NCBI RefSeq assembly: GCF_019393635.1
Contig: NC_057866.1
Span: 277,520,874-277,584,873, forward strand
Direction: 5' to 3'
Source: Dromiciops gliroides
Lineage: Eukaryota > Chordata > Mammalia > Microbiotheria > Microbiotheriidae
DNA: 64,000 bases
Part shown: positions 34,028-45,600 of the stretch, piece after piece
How positions within the stretch are numbered: position 1 is the first letter of the stretch
How the letters are laid out: every line of letters starts with the position of its first letter
Position numbers and translations under genes: made by a program
The notes under the pieces: model-generated
The model's input: only the letters and a program-made list of their open reading frames with translations
The model's database searches: none
Told to the model about the DNA's origin: nothing

Positions 34028-35590
34028 ATTCCTCTTCTATAGTTTTCATTTCTTTTCCAATTTTTCTCAAACATTCCTTTTATAAAAACATTTTTAACTC
34101 TTCCTTGCTTAATCTTTTCCAAGAATTCTAGTTAAGAATTTATGCTGTGTTTTCCTCTGAGGCTTTCTAATAGATGGTATGGTGGGGTTCTTTCATTGTT
34201 TGCCCATTCTTCCAGGGACTTGATGTGAGGGCTGAGCTTTGTGGCATTTCTGGAGAGAAGGTCTGGGCTGGTCTTCTGCTTTCTTGGGGTGTTGAGTGTT
34301 GTGGTATTCCAAGTTCTTGGGAGAGCCTGGGAACCTTCAAGTTTTGGGGGCTCTCAAAAGGGTCCAGGGCAGAGTCAAAGGATTTTTCTGGACTTCTTCA
34401 TCAGGATCTGATCCTGGTGCATTTTATAGATCTGTTTGATGGACAGGAGTTGTGAATGAGAGCTCAGTGCATTACTTCCAGATGGAAGCCATGTAGGCTC
34501 CATCTCCCTTCCCTTTTTCCCCCTTTAATTTCCTTGAAATTTTTTACTTTTTGTTCCTTCAGATGAATTATGTTATTATTTTTTCTAGCTCTATAAAGTA
34601 ATTCTTTGGTAGTTTGAATGGTATGGCACTGAATAAGCAAATTAATTGAGGTAATACTGTCATTTTATGAAATTGATTTGAACTTTCCATGAGCAATGAG
34701 CATTTCTTCAATATTTAGTTAGTATTTTTCCATTATTATCTAATTATATTTTTATTCATCTGGAGTATTTTGTAATTGTGTTTAATATAGTTCCTGTGTG
34801 GGTCTTGGCAGTTAGACTCCCAAATATTTTATTCTGTCTGCAGTTATTTTAGATATAATTTCTTTTTCCATCTCTTCCTGCTGGGTTTTGTTGGTAATAT
34901 ACAGAAATGCTGATGATTTGTGTGGGTTCATTTTATATCCTGCAATTTTGCTAAAGTTATTGCTTCAACTAGTTTTTAGTTGGCTCTCCAGGCTTCCTTA
35001 TGTATACCAGTCCTATCATCTGTAAAAAGTGATTGTTTTGTTTCCTCTTTGCCTGTGCTTTCAATTTATTTTTCTTATTGCTATAGGTAGTATTTCTAGT
35101 ACAATATTAAACAGTAATTGTGATCAGAGACATTCTTGATTCACCTGTGATTTTGAGAAAAGCTTCTCTCTTATCCCTATTACAGAGAATGCTTACTTTT
35201 GCTTTTAGATAGATACTGTTTTAAGGAAAGCTCCATTTATTTCCATGCTTTCTTGTATTTTCAGTAGGAATGGGTACTGTATTTTGTCAAAAGTTTGTTT
35301 TCAGCATCTATTGAAATTATAATATAATTTTTGTTGGTTTTGTTATTAATATAGTTAATTGTGCTTATAGTTTTCATAATATTAATTAAACCAGACTTGC
35401 ATTCTTAGTATAAATCCAGTCTGATCATAGTGTATGATCTTTGGGAGATGTTGCTATCTCCTCGCTAGTATTTTATTTAAAATATTTTCATTTATTGATT
35501 TAATGAATTTTAAGAAATTGGTCTATAGTTTTCTTGCAGTTTTTTCCTCTAGATTTTGGCTATAATATTCCCCAGAGTTTTCATTTTGAG
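34028..35590 (-). mobile_element. L1, ORF2 middle and neighbouring parts
   Basis: From about 34550 the sequence follows the reverse of the L1 reverse-transcriptase region: 'ctataaagtaattctttggt', 'cagaaatgctgatgatttgt', 'ttatatcctgcaattttgct', 'ccagacttgcattcttagta' and 'gaaattggtctatagttttc'. 34028-34500 is weaker and may be L1 ORF1 or 5' UTR. It is heavily mutated. Confidence 0.65.
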
Positions 35591-35599
35591 ATTTTTTTT

Positions 35600-35880
35600 T
35601 CAGGAAAAGACCAGTCAATTCTTTCTACTGAGGGTAATTTGGGTGCTACAGGAGTGGCTGGTAATTAGTACACATCTGTATTTCCCAGAAACAGGAAGTG
35701 ATGGGAAAGGATGACCTAGGACTTGAGAGGGTACCATGGTCAATGGAATCCTCCCCCTCATCTTCTTTTTAAGGCTAGGCACCACTTGAATGTGTTTTAA
35801 GCACATAACTGTGTTGATTGGGTCTATTACAAATGGACATTCCAAATCACACCTGGGCCCTTGCTGTAACAAGACAATTC
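35600..35880. other. No gene or element recognised
   Basis: A short intervening segment. Confidence 0.5.
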
Positions 35881-36910
35881 TTTTCTTTCTCCCTGATTCT
35901 CCATCCTACTCCCCATAGTAGCTGTTCCAAACCTTCTCTTCTCTCAACAGGCTGCTTGGGCTGAAACTCCTGTCTTTTCCCTGACCACTTTGCCCCCGCC
36001 CCACTCTTATACCCATTTGTGTCAGTCCTTGTCTTAGTCAATCCTCCCCTTCCATTGTGCTCCCTGGAGCACATCATTATTAACAACTGCTAAGGACCTT
36101 GACTTATTTTACTTAGAAAATTGGGACAATCTACCCTGCGTTTCCCCTTTTCTACATTTCACAGTCCCTTAACATTGTCCCTTGGTGTCTCCTCTTTGCC
36201 TCACTGGATGATGAAGAGACGGCCTTTCTCTTAACCAAAACCCATCTTCTACATGTGTTCTTCCTCCCATCACCATCCTTTCTGGGAGCTTGCCTCTCCA
36301 CTACCCCCTCTTTCTGTAATCATCATCTTCAGTTGTCTTTGTCTACAGGCTCCTTCTCTGCTGCCCATAACTATGGCCACATCTCCCCCATACTTAAAAT
36401 AATCCCTCACCGGATCCTGTAATTCTCACTAGCTGTCCCGCTATACCTCCCCTTCCTTTCATAGCTTAACACTTAGAAAAAGTAGTCTCGTCTTGTTGCT
36501 TCCATTTCCTGTCCTCATTTCTCAAACCCTGGCAGTCTGGTGTCATTTGACCAAACCTCTCTTTCCGAAGCCCCTGGTGGTGTCCTCCTGGCCAAGTCCA
36601 ACAGCCTCTCCCCATCTTCATCCTTCCTGACCTCTGGGTTGCCTCTGATGGCACAACTGCCTCCTCTTCTTGATCTCTCTCCTCTTTGGATTCTGGGGAC
36701 CTTGCTCCTCCCTGCCTGACCCCAGTCCTCTGCTGGCTCATCATCCACATGACACCCTCTAATTGTGTGTACCCCCCAAGCTCTCCCCTAAGGGGCTCCC
36801 TTTTATTTTTGTTCTCCATTCTCTGTGCAGATAATCCCCATCTTCTCCACTCCACCTACCAAAGCTGTCTGTTGCTCTATCTCGTTCTTTCTACTTCAGT
36901 CAAGAAACTT
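35880..36910 (+). mobile_element. L2 LINE, 5' and RT part
   Basis: Plus strand: 'tctacaggctccttctctgc' and 'catctcccccatacttaaaa' (36340-36400), then the frame LLAKSNSLSPSSSFLTSGLP near 36590, equal to the L2 'AKSNGLFSILILLDLSAAF' block. Stops interrupt it. Confidence 0.65.
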
Positions 36911-37240
36911 TCAAGTGCCCAGTTGTGCTGGGCAATGTGCTAAGTGCCCCAACACAGTCTCGCCTTCTTCCTAGGAGACACGCCGTTTCTGCTTTCCAGG
37001 CCTTTGCCCAGGCTGTCCCATGTACCTGTGATGCGTGCCTTCCTCACTTCTACTCTGCCAGATCCCAGTTTTCTGACCTTCCCAAGAAGCCTGTTGTGAT
37101 ACCTGCAGCTGTCCTTCATTTTGTACATTCTTCCATACGCACACGTGATCTTCACTCATAGGATGTCAGCTGCCTTTTAAAGGCAGAGGCTCTGCTCCTG
37201 TCTCAATCTCCAGCACCTTGCACGGTGCGCAGCACGCAGG
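36910..37240 (+). mobile_element. L2-like 3' end
   Basis: 'tttccaggcctttgcccagg', 'tgtgatacctgcagctgtcc', 'ggcagaggctctgctcctgt' and 'tctccagcaccttgcacgg' follow the order of an L2 end with its 'used as size marker' tail, although it is diverged. Confidence 0.5.
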
Positions 37241-37244
37241 TGCA

Positions 37245-38960
37245 AGCCCATCCACCCACTGACCAAAGGGAAGGAACCAGCCCGATGGAAGAGCATGATT
37301 GGAATGGAGAAAGCGTGGGTCTGGAGGAGAGGGCAGAGGGCTAACTCCCTGGGGAAGTAGGACTCTGGTCCCTGAGTGGAGGGGAAACAGGGAGAGACTT
37401 GGGAGGGGGGAATCGGGATCATTTCGGCATAAAAGCTCATCCCATTTGCGTCTAAAATGGATGACCTTTAAGTCAGTATGGACCACTTTTAGTTTGGTTG
37501 TAGGACTGTTTTCCTTCCTGAGGAAGCGCTCACTCTAGAGGCTAGGCTGGCATAAATATTCCCCTAAACCCACATTACCCGTAGATGTAGTGAATAGACT
37601 GACGAGATTTGATAGAATAGGAAATATGTCTTCACGGGAATCAGTCACAGGACTGAGTTTGGTATTCGGGGACTCTTTACCAAAGGCCAAGTTCCCTTTC
37701 CGGACGGCTGGAGGGTGGGGACTGACTTCCACCCTACTGACCAACAGTTCCCCTTTCTAAATGAGCCATTGAGAGAGGTACGAAAAGTTCACCAAACGAT
37801 AGGAATGCGTTCTAATCCAATGGAATATTAATCCTAGCAGCTTCCCCACCCTGGAAACTCCCCTACTCCCCCACATGCCCAGTAGTGGAGTATTACAAAT
37901 CAAGGATTTCCTATGAATAATCGTGAGTGTTGTGAATATGTATTGGCCTCATTTGACTATTCTAAAAATAAACTCTAATCCCGGAGGGATTATTGACCTG
38001 ATTGTATGGACAATGTTGACCTTGCTAATTAAGTGCCTCAGACTTTCCTTTTTTAATGAACACATTTATTTCCATGTTGTCTGAGTGCCCTGGACTTGGT
38101 GCTGTTTATTTTGTGGGGGGTCTGTTCCCCGGGGAATGTCCCAGCATACTGTGGGGCCCTGCTGAGGTGGAGGGCCGTTTCTCTGCCATTCCCAAGCGGG
38201 ATGCCCAGTCCTCCTGGCTGGATTCAGGGGGCACTTCTGGGAGAGGCCGCAGACATCCCTCTCCTGGGAGAGCTGCTTGAACCTCAGCAGACAGAGACCT
38301 CCCGGCCGCCGGCCAAGTCGGAAGGGGACCTGGGTCACCTGTAGCATATACCTCTGAAGGCTCTGGGTTCGAGGCTGAGGCAGTCATTTCTCTGCCTTTG
38401 GCCCCTTGGTCTAGAGTCCTACAGAGGGGAAGGGCAATGGCCATCTAAGCACTGGCAACTTTGAGGGCACAGGGCCCCCAAGCCCATCTGCTGTTGGTGA
38501 GGCTCCAGGCAGGAGGGGTAGTGCATACAGAAACTTGGGGAATGCCTGGGGAGGCGCAACCTGCCTGCCAGGGAAGGAGGCAGGGCCAAATTCTCCTACT
38601 CTGCCCATGCCAATGCGCAGCTGAGGGCTAAGGTGCCCGTCATTGGTGCCCAAGTAGCACAGATACTTTTGCCCATTTGGGGGTTCTGGTACCTTGCTGC
38701 AGTCGATCATCCTGCTTGAATTTTACTCTTCATTCATCACCTATCACTGCCCCCTCCTCAAAGATGAGAATACTCGGAAGAATATGTCGCAAAAGCCTGG
38801 ACCTGGAAGGGGCTTCAGGGACGGAAATAGGAAATTCAAGAACAAGCCCCCTTTGCGAGATGCTCTGCTTGGAAGGCGAGCCTGAGGTCCCTGCTGTCCC
38901 GGAGGTCTCAGAATGTTAGAACGCCAGGCCACACCGCGAGCTCAGCTCTTGGGCCGTCCC
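37245..38960. other. Unrecognised sequence, no gene
   Basis: AT-balanced single-copy-looking sequence (37500-38080) followed by GC-richer sequence. Open frames occur on both strands, but none looks coding. Confidence 0.5.
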
Positions 38961-39084
38961 AGTGCCCTCCCACGCATGGGCTGCGCTTTCACTGTCGCCA
39001 GGCTGAGCCTTGACTTCTGCTGGGGCCCCACGGCTGGGAGCGTGGTCGTAGGTCCGACAGCCGTAGGGACATTGGGAAGAGGGG

Positions 39085-39420
39085 AGGCTGGACTAAGACC
39101 AGCAGTCCTGCTTTGGACATGATGTTTCCAGAGGAGGGCGGGCTGGAAAGGCAAGACTGGAGGTCACCGGAGAGGTTAGGACTATCCTTGGGGGCTGAGG
39201 AGATCCAGTGAAGAGGACAGAGGGAGAAGGGGGAGGGCCCCGGGCAGAGTCCTCAGGGGAGACATCATCCGAGGGAGGATCCAGCCCAGGAGGCGGGAGG
39301 AGCGGTCAGAGACGGGGAGGGGGAGGACGCAGGAGGAGAGCATGAATGACCCGCCGTGCCCAGGGCTGCAGAGAGCAGGAGGAGGAGGCAGAGAAAGCTA
39401 AGAAGGGTCGTAAGAAGCGT
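39085..39420 (-). mobile_element. L2 RT fragment
   Basis: 'tgctttggacatgatg', 'agatccagtgaagaggacag', 'gatccagcccaggaggcgg' and 'gagcggtcagagacgggg' match antisense L2, but with many substitutions. Confidence 0.55.
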
Positions 39421-39814
39421 GTCCCACATTGCTCGCCTTCTCAGCGTGTGTGTTGGGGGGCAGGGGATTTACCCCAAGCGAGCCAACAAAGGAGGGAAGG
39501 CTTCTCGCTGAAACCCACGCCAGTATTTTACATCTGGAAAGGTCCTTGACCCTCCCCCACATGGAATTGAATGACCCCTCGGGGAAATGGGCCAATAGGA
39601 GTCCAGGGGGCCCTCGGGATGGGAGCCGGATGGCCAGGCCGAAGGATCCAAGCGGTCAAAGAGCGCCCTCTATGGACGACTGACGGCACCATTCGGGGAG
39701 CAGTGCCCGCGACACCCTTGGAGCTAAGTGGGGGGACGACCCTCCGTGGAGCTTTAAACACCACGTTTCTCTTGATTTTGCTGGGTTCTGGGGAGATGGC
39801 GGAAGGCAGAGACC

Positions 39815-40905
39815 CAGGAATCGGCGCAGTGGGCAGCGAGCTGGTCCTCATCACGCCATGCTCAGCCCTGGGGGTAAAAAGAAGGGCAAAGTCTCTGCCC
39901 TCCAAGACCTCCCAGCTGTATCGGGAGACAACCCATACAAAGTCTCAACAGAGCGCAGCTGCGGGCGGCTGGAGGGCTTCCTGTAGGAGGTGACCTTTCA
40001 GTTGGTACTTAAGGAAACCAGGGAGGTCAGGAATTGGAGCACAGCCGGGAGCATCGTCCAGGCCTGGGGGACAGCCAGAGAGGAGAGCTAAAGCCGAGGG
40101 ATGGGGGGGGGGGGGTCTTGTTCGTGGAACAACCTGGAGGCCAGAGTCACTGGACCAGAGTCTACGTCAAGGAGTGAGGCGTGCGGACACTGGGAAGTAG
40201 AGGCAGGGGAGGGAGGGCTTTGCACGCCGAGCATTCTGCACTTGAACCCGCAGGGAAATGGGCTTACTGAGGAGGGGGTGCGCTCTAGGACAGCCATTCG
40301 GTGGCTGAATGGAGGGTGGGCTAAGTGGGCAGAGACCATAGCCCGGGGCAGGGGATGAGTCTGCCCAGTCTGAGGGGGCTGAAAGGGAGGGCGGGGTGGA
40401 GGAGGCGTGGCCGCACATTTGAAGGGCATAGGGACGAGCAGAGAGAGGAGGGGACGTGGGAGCAGACAGGTGAGCAGCTCCACTCTGGACGCCCTGAGGC
40501 TAAGAGGTCTACGAGAGGGCGGGGCGGGACAGGTAGGTTTGAGAGCGGCCAGCAGAGATGAAGCCGGACGGAGGCCTGGGCACAGCTGTGGGGAGGACCC
40601 CGCCCCGGGGACAGGAGGAGCAGTCGGTGAGGGAGGACGTCCTGAGCCCTAGAGAGCAGTGACCAGCACGCCAAAGGCTGCAGAGAGGCCCAGGAGGGGC
40701 CTTGGAGACCAGAGCAGTCCGTGCGACAGACGGCCGAGAGAATGGGAGGAACCCGAGGCACTTGGGTCTGACGGGACTCGGGAAGAGACGACAGGGCAGG
40801 CTCCCTGACCCCTGGAGCTGGGAGGCCCACAGGGGCGACACGCGGCCCCGGCTGGGGGGCTTCTCCACAGGGGACCTTCGTGCTTGGCCGCCAGTGACAG
40901 TGGTG
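39815..40905 (-). mobile_element. L2 3' part, GC-rich
   Basis: The 3' end 'cctgggggtaaaaagaaggg' is followed upward by 'tcttgttcgtggaacaacct', 'gctttgcacgccgagcattc' and 'ggtggctgaatggagggtgg', then the RT core. On the minus strand near 40700 the frame reads PLLGLSAAFGVLVTALLGS, the L2 'LLDLSAAFDTVDH' motif with the catalytic Asp residues lost. Confidence 0.7.
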
Positions 40906-41039
40906 TAAGAAAAGGTGACAGCGCCGAGCGACGCCGCCCCCAACCCCGAGAGGCTGTTCCTTTTAAAGAGCCATTGGTGGGAAACCAGGACGTAACTCTG
41001 ACCGCCGCCTTCTCTCCCCCAGTCCTTGGCCCCTGGAGG

Positions 41040-41250
41040 AAGGGGTGCCGGGGCACGGGGCAGCCACCGCTGGGACGTCACAGGCGGCAAAGCGACTCCC
41101 GCGCCGCGCCGCGGCATCCCGGCTACGGGTGAGGACATCATCGGGGCTCCTCTCACAGCTGCGGCCGAGCACGCACGATAGGGGACAAGAGCAGCCGGAC
41201 CCTCGCTGGCGGGCAGTCGTGAGGCTACGTGCATAGGGACCAAGCCCTGC
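41040..41250. other. CpG-rich stretch
   Basis: Dense CpG ('cccgcgccgcgccgcggc'). It could be a small CpG island or simply undecayed GC-rich DNA. No transcript start is evident. Confidence 0.4.
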
Positions 41251-41470
41251 CTCCTCTCGTGATGGGAAGAAACGTCCTGATGCATTTAGAGTCAAGGGAA
41301 GGTGGGAGCTGACAGTGGCTCAGGGGGAGCTCGTGTTTCCTTCTATTTAGGCTTCTGGCCTTTGTTCTGATGCTGTGGAAAGACACAGATCTGCTAAAAA
41401 GCAGCCACAATTCTAGAATCAATTCAAAGCGTGAATAGGTGTGTGCTAGAACACAAATGAACAGACCTCA

Positions 41471-41618
41471 AGGGGCAGCTAGGTGGCGCAGTGGATAAAG
41501 CCCGGCACTGGATTCAGAGAGACCCTAGTTCAAATCCGGCCTCAGACACTTGACACTTACTAGCTGTGTGACCCTGGACAAGTCACTTAACCCTCATTGT
41601 CCTGCAAAACACAAACAA
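41471..41618 (+). mobile_element. WSINE1-like SINE with TSD
   Basis: The duplication 'caaatga(a/g)cagacctca' (17 bp, one change) is at 41454-41470 and 41619-41635. It lies about 750 bp downstream of the PCM1 3' end. Confidence 0.9.
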
Positions 41619-41639
41619 CAAATGAGCAGACCTCAGTCA

Positions 41640-42374
41640 AGCCCTGCGCTGACACCTCACTGTAAAACCCTGGACAAAGTGGCTTCGCCTCTGAGCCGTG
41701 TCCTCCTCTGCAAAATGCCTGGTCGGCTCTGAATCCATGCTCTGGGAGGTATCATTTTCACATTGCTTATAGAATGTCACGTTCTCAGCAGCAGATGTCA
41801 GATCATCACTGACAATCCTGTGACCGCCTGTGGCACTGAGGATGCCCCCATCTTACAGAGTGGTTGTGAGGGTCGAGGGAGAACAGGTCAAGCACTCAGC
41901 CATCCTCAGAGCACTGCCCCCCACACTAGCTAACTAACTACTGAAGTGGCATTTGGTGGTGTTGGGACCATCCCCATCTAAGAAAAGGAAAGTGACATCA
42001 CCACCCCCAACTTCGTTCTCTGAGGGAGAAGATGCACTCCCCACCACCTGAAAAGCAGGCCATCTCCGTCCTCCCAGGAATGACCCAGGGCAGGGCAGTC
42101 CTGACAAACCAAGACACCGTCACCCTTCTCTTCTCAAAGGGCTGTCGCGGCTGAAGGCCTGACTGAAATCGAGCGCCGTCGGAGGCGGGAAGGAAAGCCC
42201 TCCGTGTAGCCTTCCCCCTCAGAGGCACAGAACCTCTCAATGTGCGTGCGCGTGCGCCCAGGCCCCTCTTGGAAGGGGGAGCCGCTAGGGACGGGGCCTT
42301 CCTAAGCTCCATGCTGGTGACCATCAGTCTCAGCAGTTCAGGAGCATGCAACACGACGCTCAGAAAAGACCCTT
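41640..42374. other. Downstream flank of PCM1, nothing recognised
   Basis: A MIR-like remnant may lie at 41640-41900 ('cctctgcaaaatgcctgg'). No convergent gene is seen. Confidence 0.45.
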
Positions 42375-42391
42375 TACAGACAAGTCCAAAC

Positions 42392-42397
42392 TTTATT
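42392..42397 (-). promoter_or_regulatory. PCM1: Distal poly(A) signal AATAAA of PCM1
   Basis: The plus strand reads TTTATT, so the PCM1 strand reads AATAAA. A GT-rich element (CGTCGTGTTGC) lies about 35 bases further on, as expected for cleavage/polyadenylation. Confidence 0.75.
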
Positions 42398-42592
42398 GAA
42401 AACTACATTTTCAGTTGAAAGTTACTAAACAAATCACAATGAAAAAATAAAAAAGAACAGTGCAGCAAGCCTCGGATCGAGGGGGGGATCCCGTCTGCGC
42501 CGTGTGACCTGCCTGAGCAGAAGTGAGCGATAGCTAGTCTAAAAGGCAGTGGGTCAAAAACTAATTTACATTTTTGTACAGATGGAAGCAAG

Positions 42593-42598
42593 TTTATT
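42593..42598 (-). promoter_or_regulatory. PCM1: Possible proximal poly(A) signal of PCM1
   Basis: This is a second AATAAA on the PCM1 strand, only about 60 bases after the stop codon. Use would give a very short 3' UTR. Choice between the two sites cannot be decided from sequence. Confidence 0.45.
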
Positions 42599-42658
42599 TA
42601 GTGCCCAGGAAAGATATGCATTGGTGGGGGCAGGGGAAGGCAGGTGGCTGGAGATCTC

Positions 42659-42684
42659 TCACACGCTTCGGGCTGCAACGGCTT
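42659..42684 (-). CDS. PCM1: PCM1 last coding exon and stop
   Basis: Acceptor TTTTTCAG is followed by the last 26 coding bases. Joined to the previous exon they read EAVAARSV and TGA, aligning with the mammalian end ETVGAQSI. A pyrimidine/T-rich run precedes the acceptor. The stop codon occupies 42661-42659. Confidence 0.88.
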
Positions 42685-45600
42685 CTGAAAAACACAAGCA
42701 GGAGAACGCGTCGGCCGGGCGTCTGGTTGGTTCCAACGCCGGGGGTGAAGGCTCCCAGTCGCCTTCAGAGTCACCCCTGGGGGGCAGAGCGAAGTCTGCA
42801 GCTGGGCCAAGCTTAGGAAAAGGCTTGCAGACTGGTAGGGACCCCCGGCCCGACACGGCCACCCCCAAAACACAGGGAAGACTCCCTCTCTCACCAGGCT
42901 CTTTCAGGGTCTGAGGGTCCCCAGCCAATTCCTCAGTGTGAGTCACGGTTAATATTTCCTCAGATAAATGGTTACTCTGCTCCTCTGCTGCCATCTTCTT
43001 CATCAGATCTGCCTTTGGAGGTAGAGAAAGGAAAAGGTGAGAACCCCCAGTGAGGGAACCAGAGTCGGTAGGCACTGCCCACTCGCCCACAGTGGGACTC
43101 ACGGGGCCTCTAGGATGGGGTGGTCTAGGCTGGGCCAGGGGGCGTGCCCGACCACCAGGAGAAAGCCACCTACCTCGGAATAAATGGTCAGCTTAAGGGG
43201 CAAGTCTTCCACCTTGACGAAGTCCTCTTCGTCAGACTTCTGACTTAAATGGCCGGATCCCGCTTCCTGCTTTAGGAGGAGAAGCCCATGCCGTCAGCCC
43301 CCAAACAACTCTGATCTCCTGGTGCCGCGTGCTGTGCACTCCCTTGCACCGGTTCATCTTTCATTCATCGGCTTTGCTTCTCCCACCTGACTCCGTAAGC
43401 TCCCGGGCCCATCACAGGGCCCTGAGTGCAGCAGCCCGGGCAGTTTGTGCTGACGCTGAGCAGTACTAAGCTAGCCCAAGCGACAGATGTAACTTGGGAG
43501 TGACCAGTACGCTCCCACACAGCACTCATCAATGCCGTGGTCATTCTGACAGCCCTCCCACCACCTTTGTGGCCCGGGCTCCATGTGGCATGGGGCGCCG
43601 AGTCCGGTCGATACCTACGTAATCATTGACCAGCACCGGCGACTCGGTGTCAGGACTTCCGGCCACAGAGCTCTCGGGAGTTTCTGAAGTGGACTTCACC
43701 TGGCTGTTTCTGGGCACGGAGGCCTCCACCTCAGTGATGGGTAAAGAAGGCTTCGGCTCTTCTGAGGGCCCCCCGGGGGTCACTGTGGACTCCAGCGGGG
43801 GCGGGCCGCTCAGGGGCTGCTCACTGTCCAAGACGTTAAGGTAGCCAGGCATGGCAGGAGAGTCACCGTGGTCACCTGTCACCAAATGAACCAATACAGT
43901 GTCACCACCCCTAAGGCTGTCCCAGGCTTGTCTAGAAGACAATCTGGATGAATACTTGTGACCTGTGGGAATGTTCCGTCTTGCGTGTCCAATGTTCCCT
44001 GCATGGAGGAGCTGCTAGATGGGGCTTGAGAGATGGCGCGGTCTCCCATGGGCGCAGAGCGTGAGCTCGCATCTCCTGATGCCAAGGGCAGGGAGGCATT
44101 CATGGCTCCAACGGGTCACGGTTCTGCCCCATCTCTGACAGCCCAGGGTGGGGGAGCTCAGCACCCAAGGGCCAACACCCGACGGCAGTGGGCAGCCCAA
44201 CCACAGCCTGAACACGCCAACACCAGCCTCACCCTGACGGCAGGTGTGTGGCACCCGCAGGCTGGGCACTTTCCTCTTCATCGCCTGGGCTTACTCCAGG
44301 GTTGCCTCACAGACTAACCTCTGTTCATATTTACCACAAAAGATTTAACCAAAGATCAATAACCACCAAGAATCAGAGGGAAGGTCACTCAAGATTTACA
44401 TCATCACAAAGGAAGTGATGCGCTTGGACACCTCTCAGAGGAGGAAGAGAGGGCCAGGCCCCAAGCTCTCTCCCCGTCGCCACAGGCAGGCCTGGACAGG
44501 AAGCTTCCCTAAGCTAAGCGTGGACGCCCTCACCTTTGTGGCTGCTCTGGCCATTGGCAGGCTCCCGTTCGCATAGGAGGCCTTCCTTTTCCATGGACTT
44601 CTCAAATTCATTTTGTAGAACCTACGAGGGAGAACAGACGGTCACTGTGGACAAAAGCGGCCAATGCCAGCTGAGTTACTGGGGGAAGGAGAGGCAAGTG
44701 CCCGTGTTCTCTTGTTCTCCATGGTGGCAGATGCCAGTGGAGGAGGAGGGTAAGCTCTGGGCAGGGGGTAGGAACAGGCCTCAGTCAGGCCTGGTCAGGG
44801 CACCAGAGTCAGACCTGCCGCCTTTGGAAAGCCTTCCTGAGACAGTGAGACCCTCTCCACACCCCGAGGAGCCCAGGCTTGCGGGGCACATTGATGCTAA
44901 GAATACCCAGCGGGTCCAAGGACAGAGCGGCCCATCCCTCCAGCCCCTGCACATGACCGTTCAGAGGGCAGCTTTTTGAAGGAAATAGTGGCAACTCCTA
45001 AGACAGCCCCTTGCTTTCTCTTTACTGCCCCGACCTCCACCCCGTGAGCCCCTCCCTGCGGGCAGCCCTGTTCTCCAGCCCCTGCCCAGGCCGTGTGGGG
45101 TGCGGGGCCTGCTGGGAAGCCATCTTGCATCCCTCCCACAGGTAAGGAGCAGGCCTGCAGGGCTTACTGGAGCCCTGGGAATGCCTCTCTCTGAAGCACA
45201 CCTCATGGAGGATCAGCTCTGTGCTGCTCACATGCCTGAGCCCGGACGGTAAGCCCTGAAGGCCCCCAGCCGGGCCAGTGCCGGGCAAGTGTCCTAAGAC
45301 CTAACTAAGCCATACTGGGAGGCAGAGTCCCTGCTGAGCTCCAGGCTAAGGAGGGATCATCCCATGTAGGTAACTGGGTGCAGTTCAATACGATGAGAAG
45401 GGAACGTGCGCCCACACCACACCCCGCCGCACAGGCCTGGCGCCTCTGGTCATCAGCCGCAATGGCACCTCTCTCCTCTAGTACCTGGTCTTGGTCGTTC
45501 TCCTCGGTTGCTTCGTTGTTGGCCTGAAGGGACGTCTGGACGTCCACAGGCCCTTCTTCAAAGTCCTCGATCTCTTCGTCCTCATTCTCGTCTTCTCCGC

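Larger units (their letters stand above)
42375..42658 (-). other. PCM1: PCM1 3' UTR
   Basis: This is the transcribed region after the stop codon down to the predicted cleavage site about 15-20 bases past the distal AATAAA. It is AT-richer than the coding exons and about 280 bp long. The exact 3' end is inferred. Confidence 0.75.

Noticed and set aside
40509..41285. Minus-strand open frame of 258 codons, the longest in the window
   Set aside because: It runs through GC-rich antisense-free L2 sequence and a CpG-rich patch, resembles no protein, and neighbouring frames carry the L2 motif instead.
42659..43102. Reading the PCM1 end as one uninterrupted 147-codon exon
   Set aside because: It would start inside an intron, and the spliced form reproduces the mammalian C-terminus. 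Kept only as the intron-retention finding.
43950..44130. Open stretch in a PCM1 intron with a following GT (possible extra exon)
   Set aside because: With the available acceptor the frame joined to the previous exon hits a stop. The spliced product without it already aligns with mammalian PCM1.
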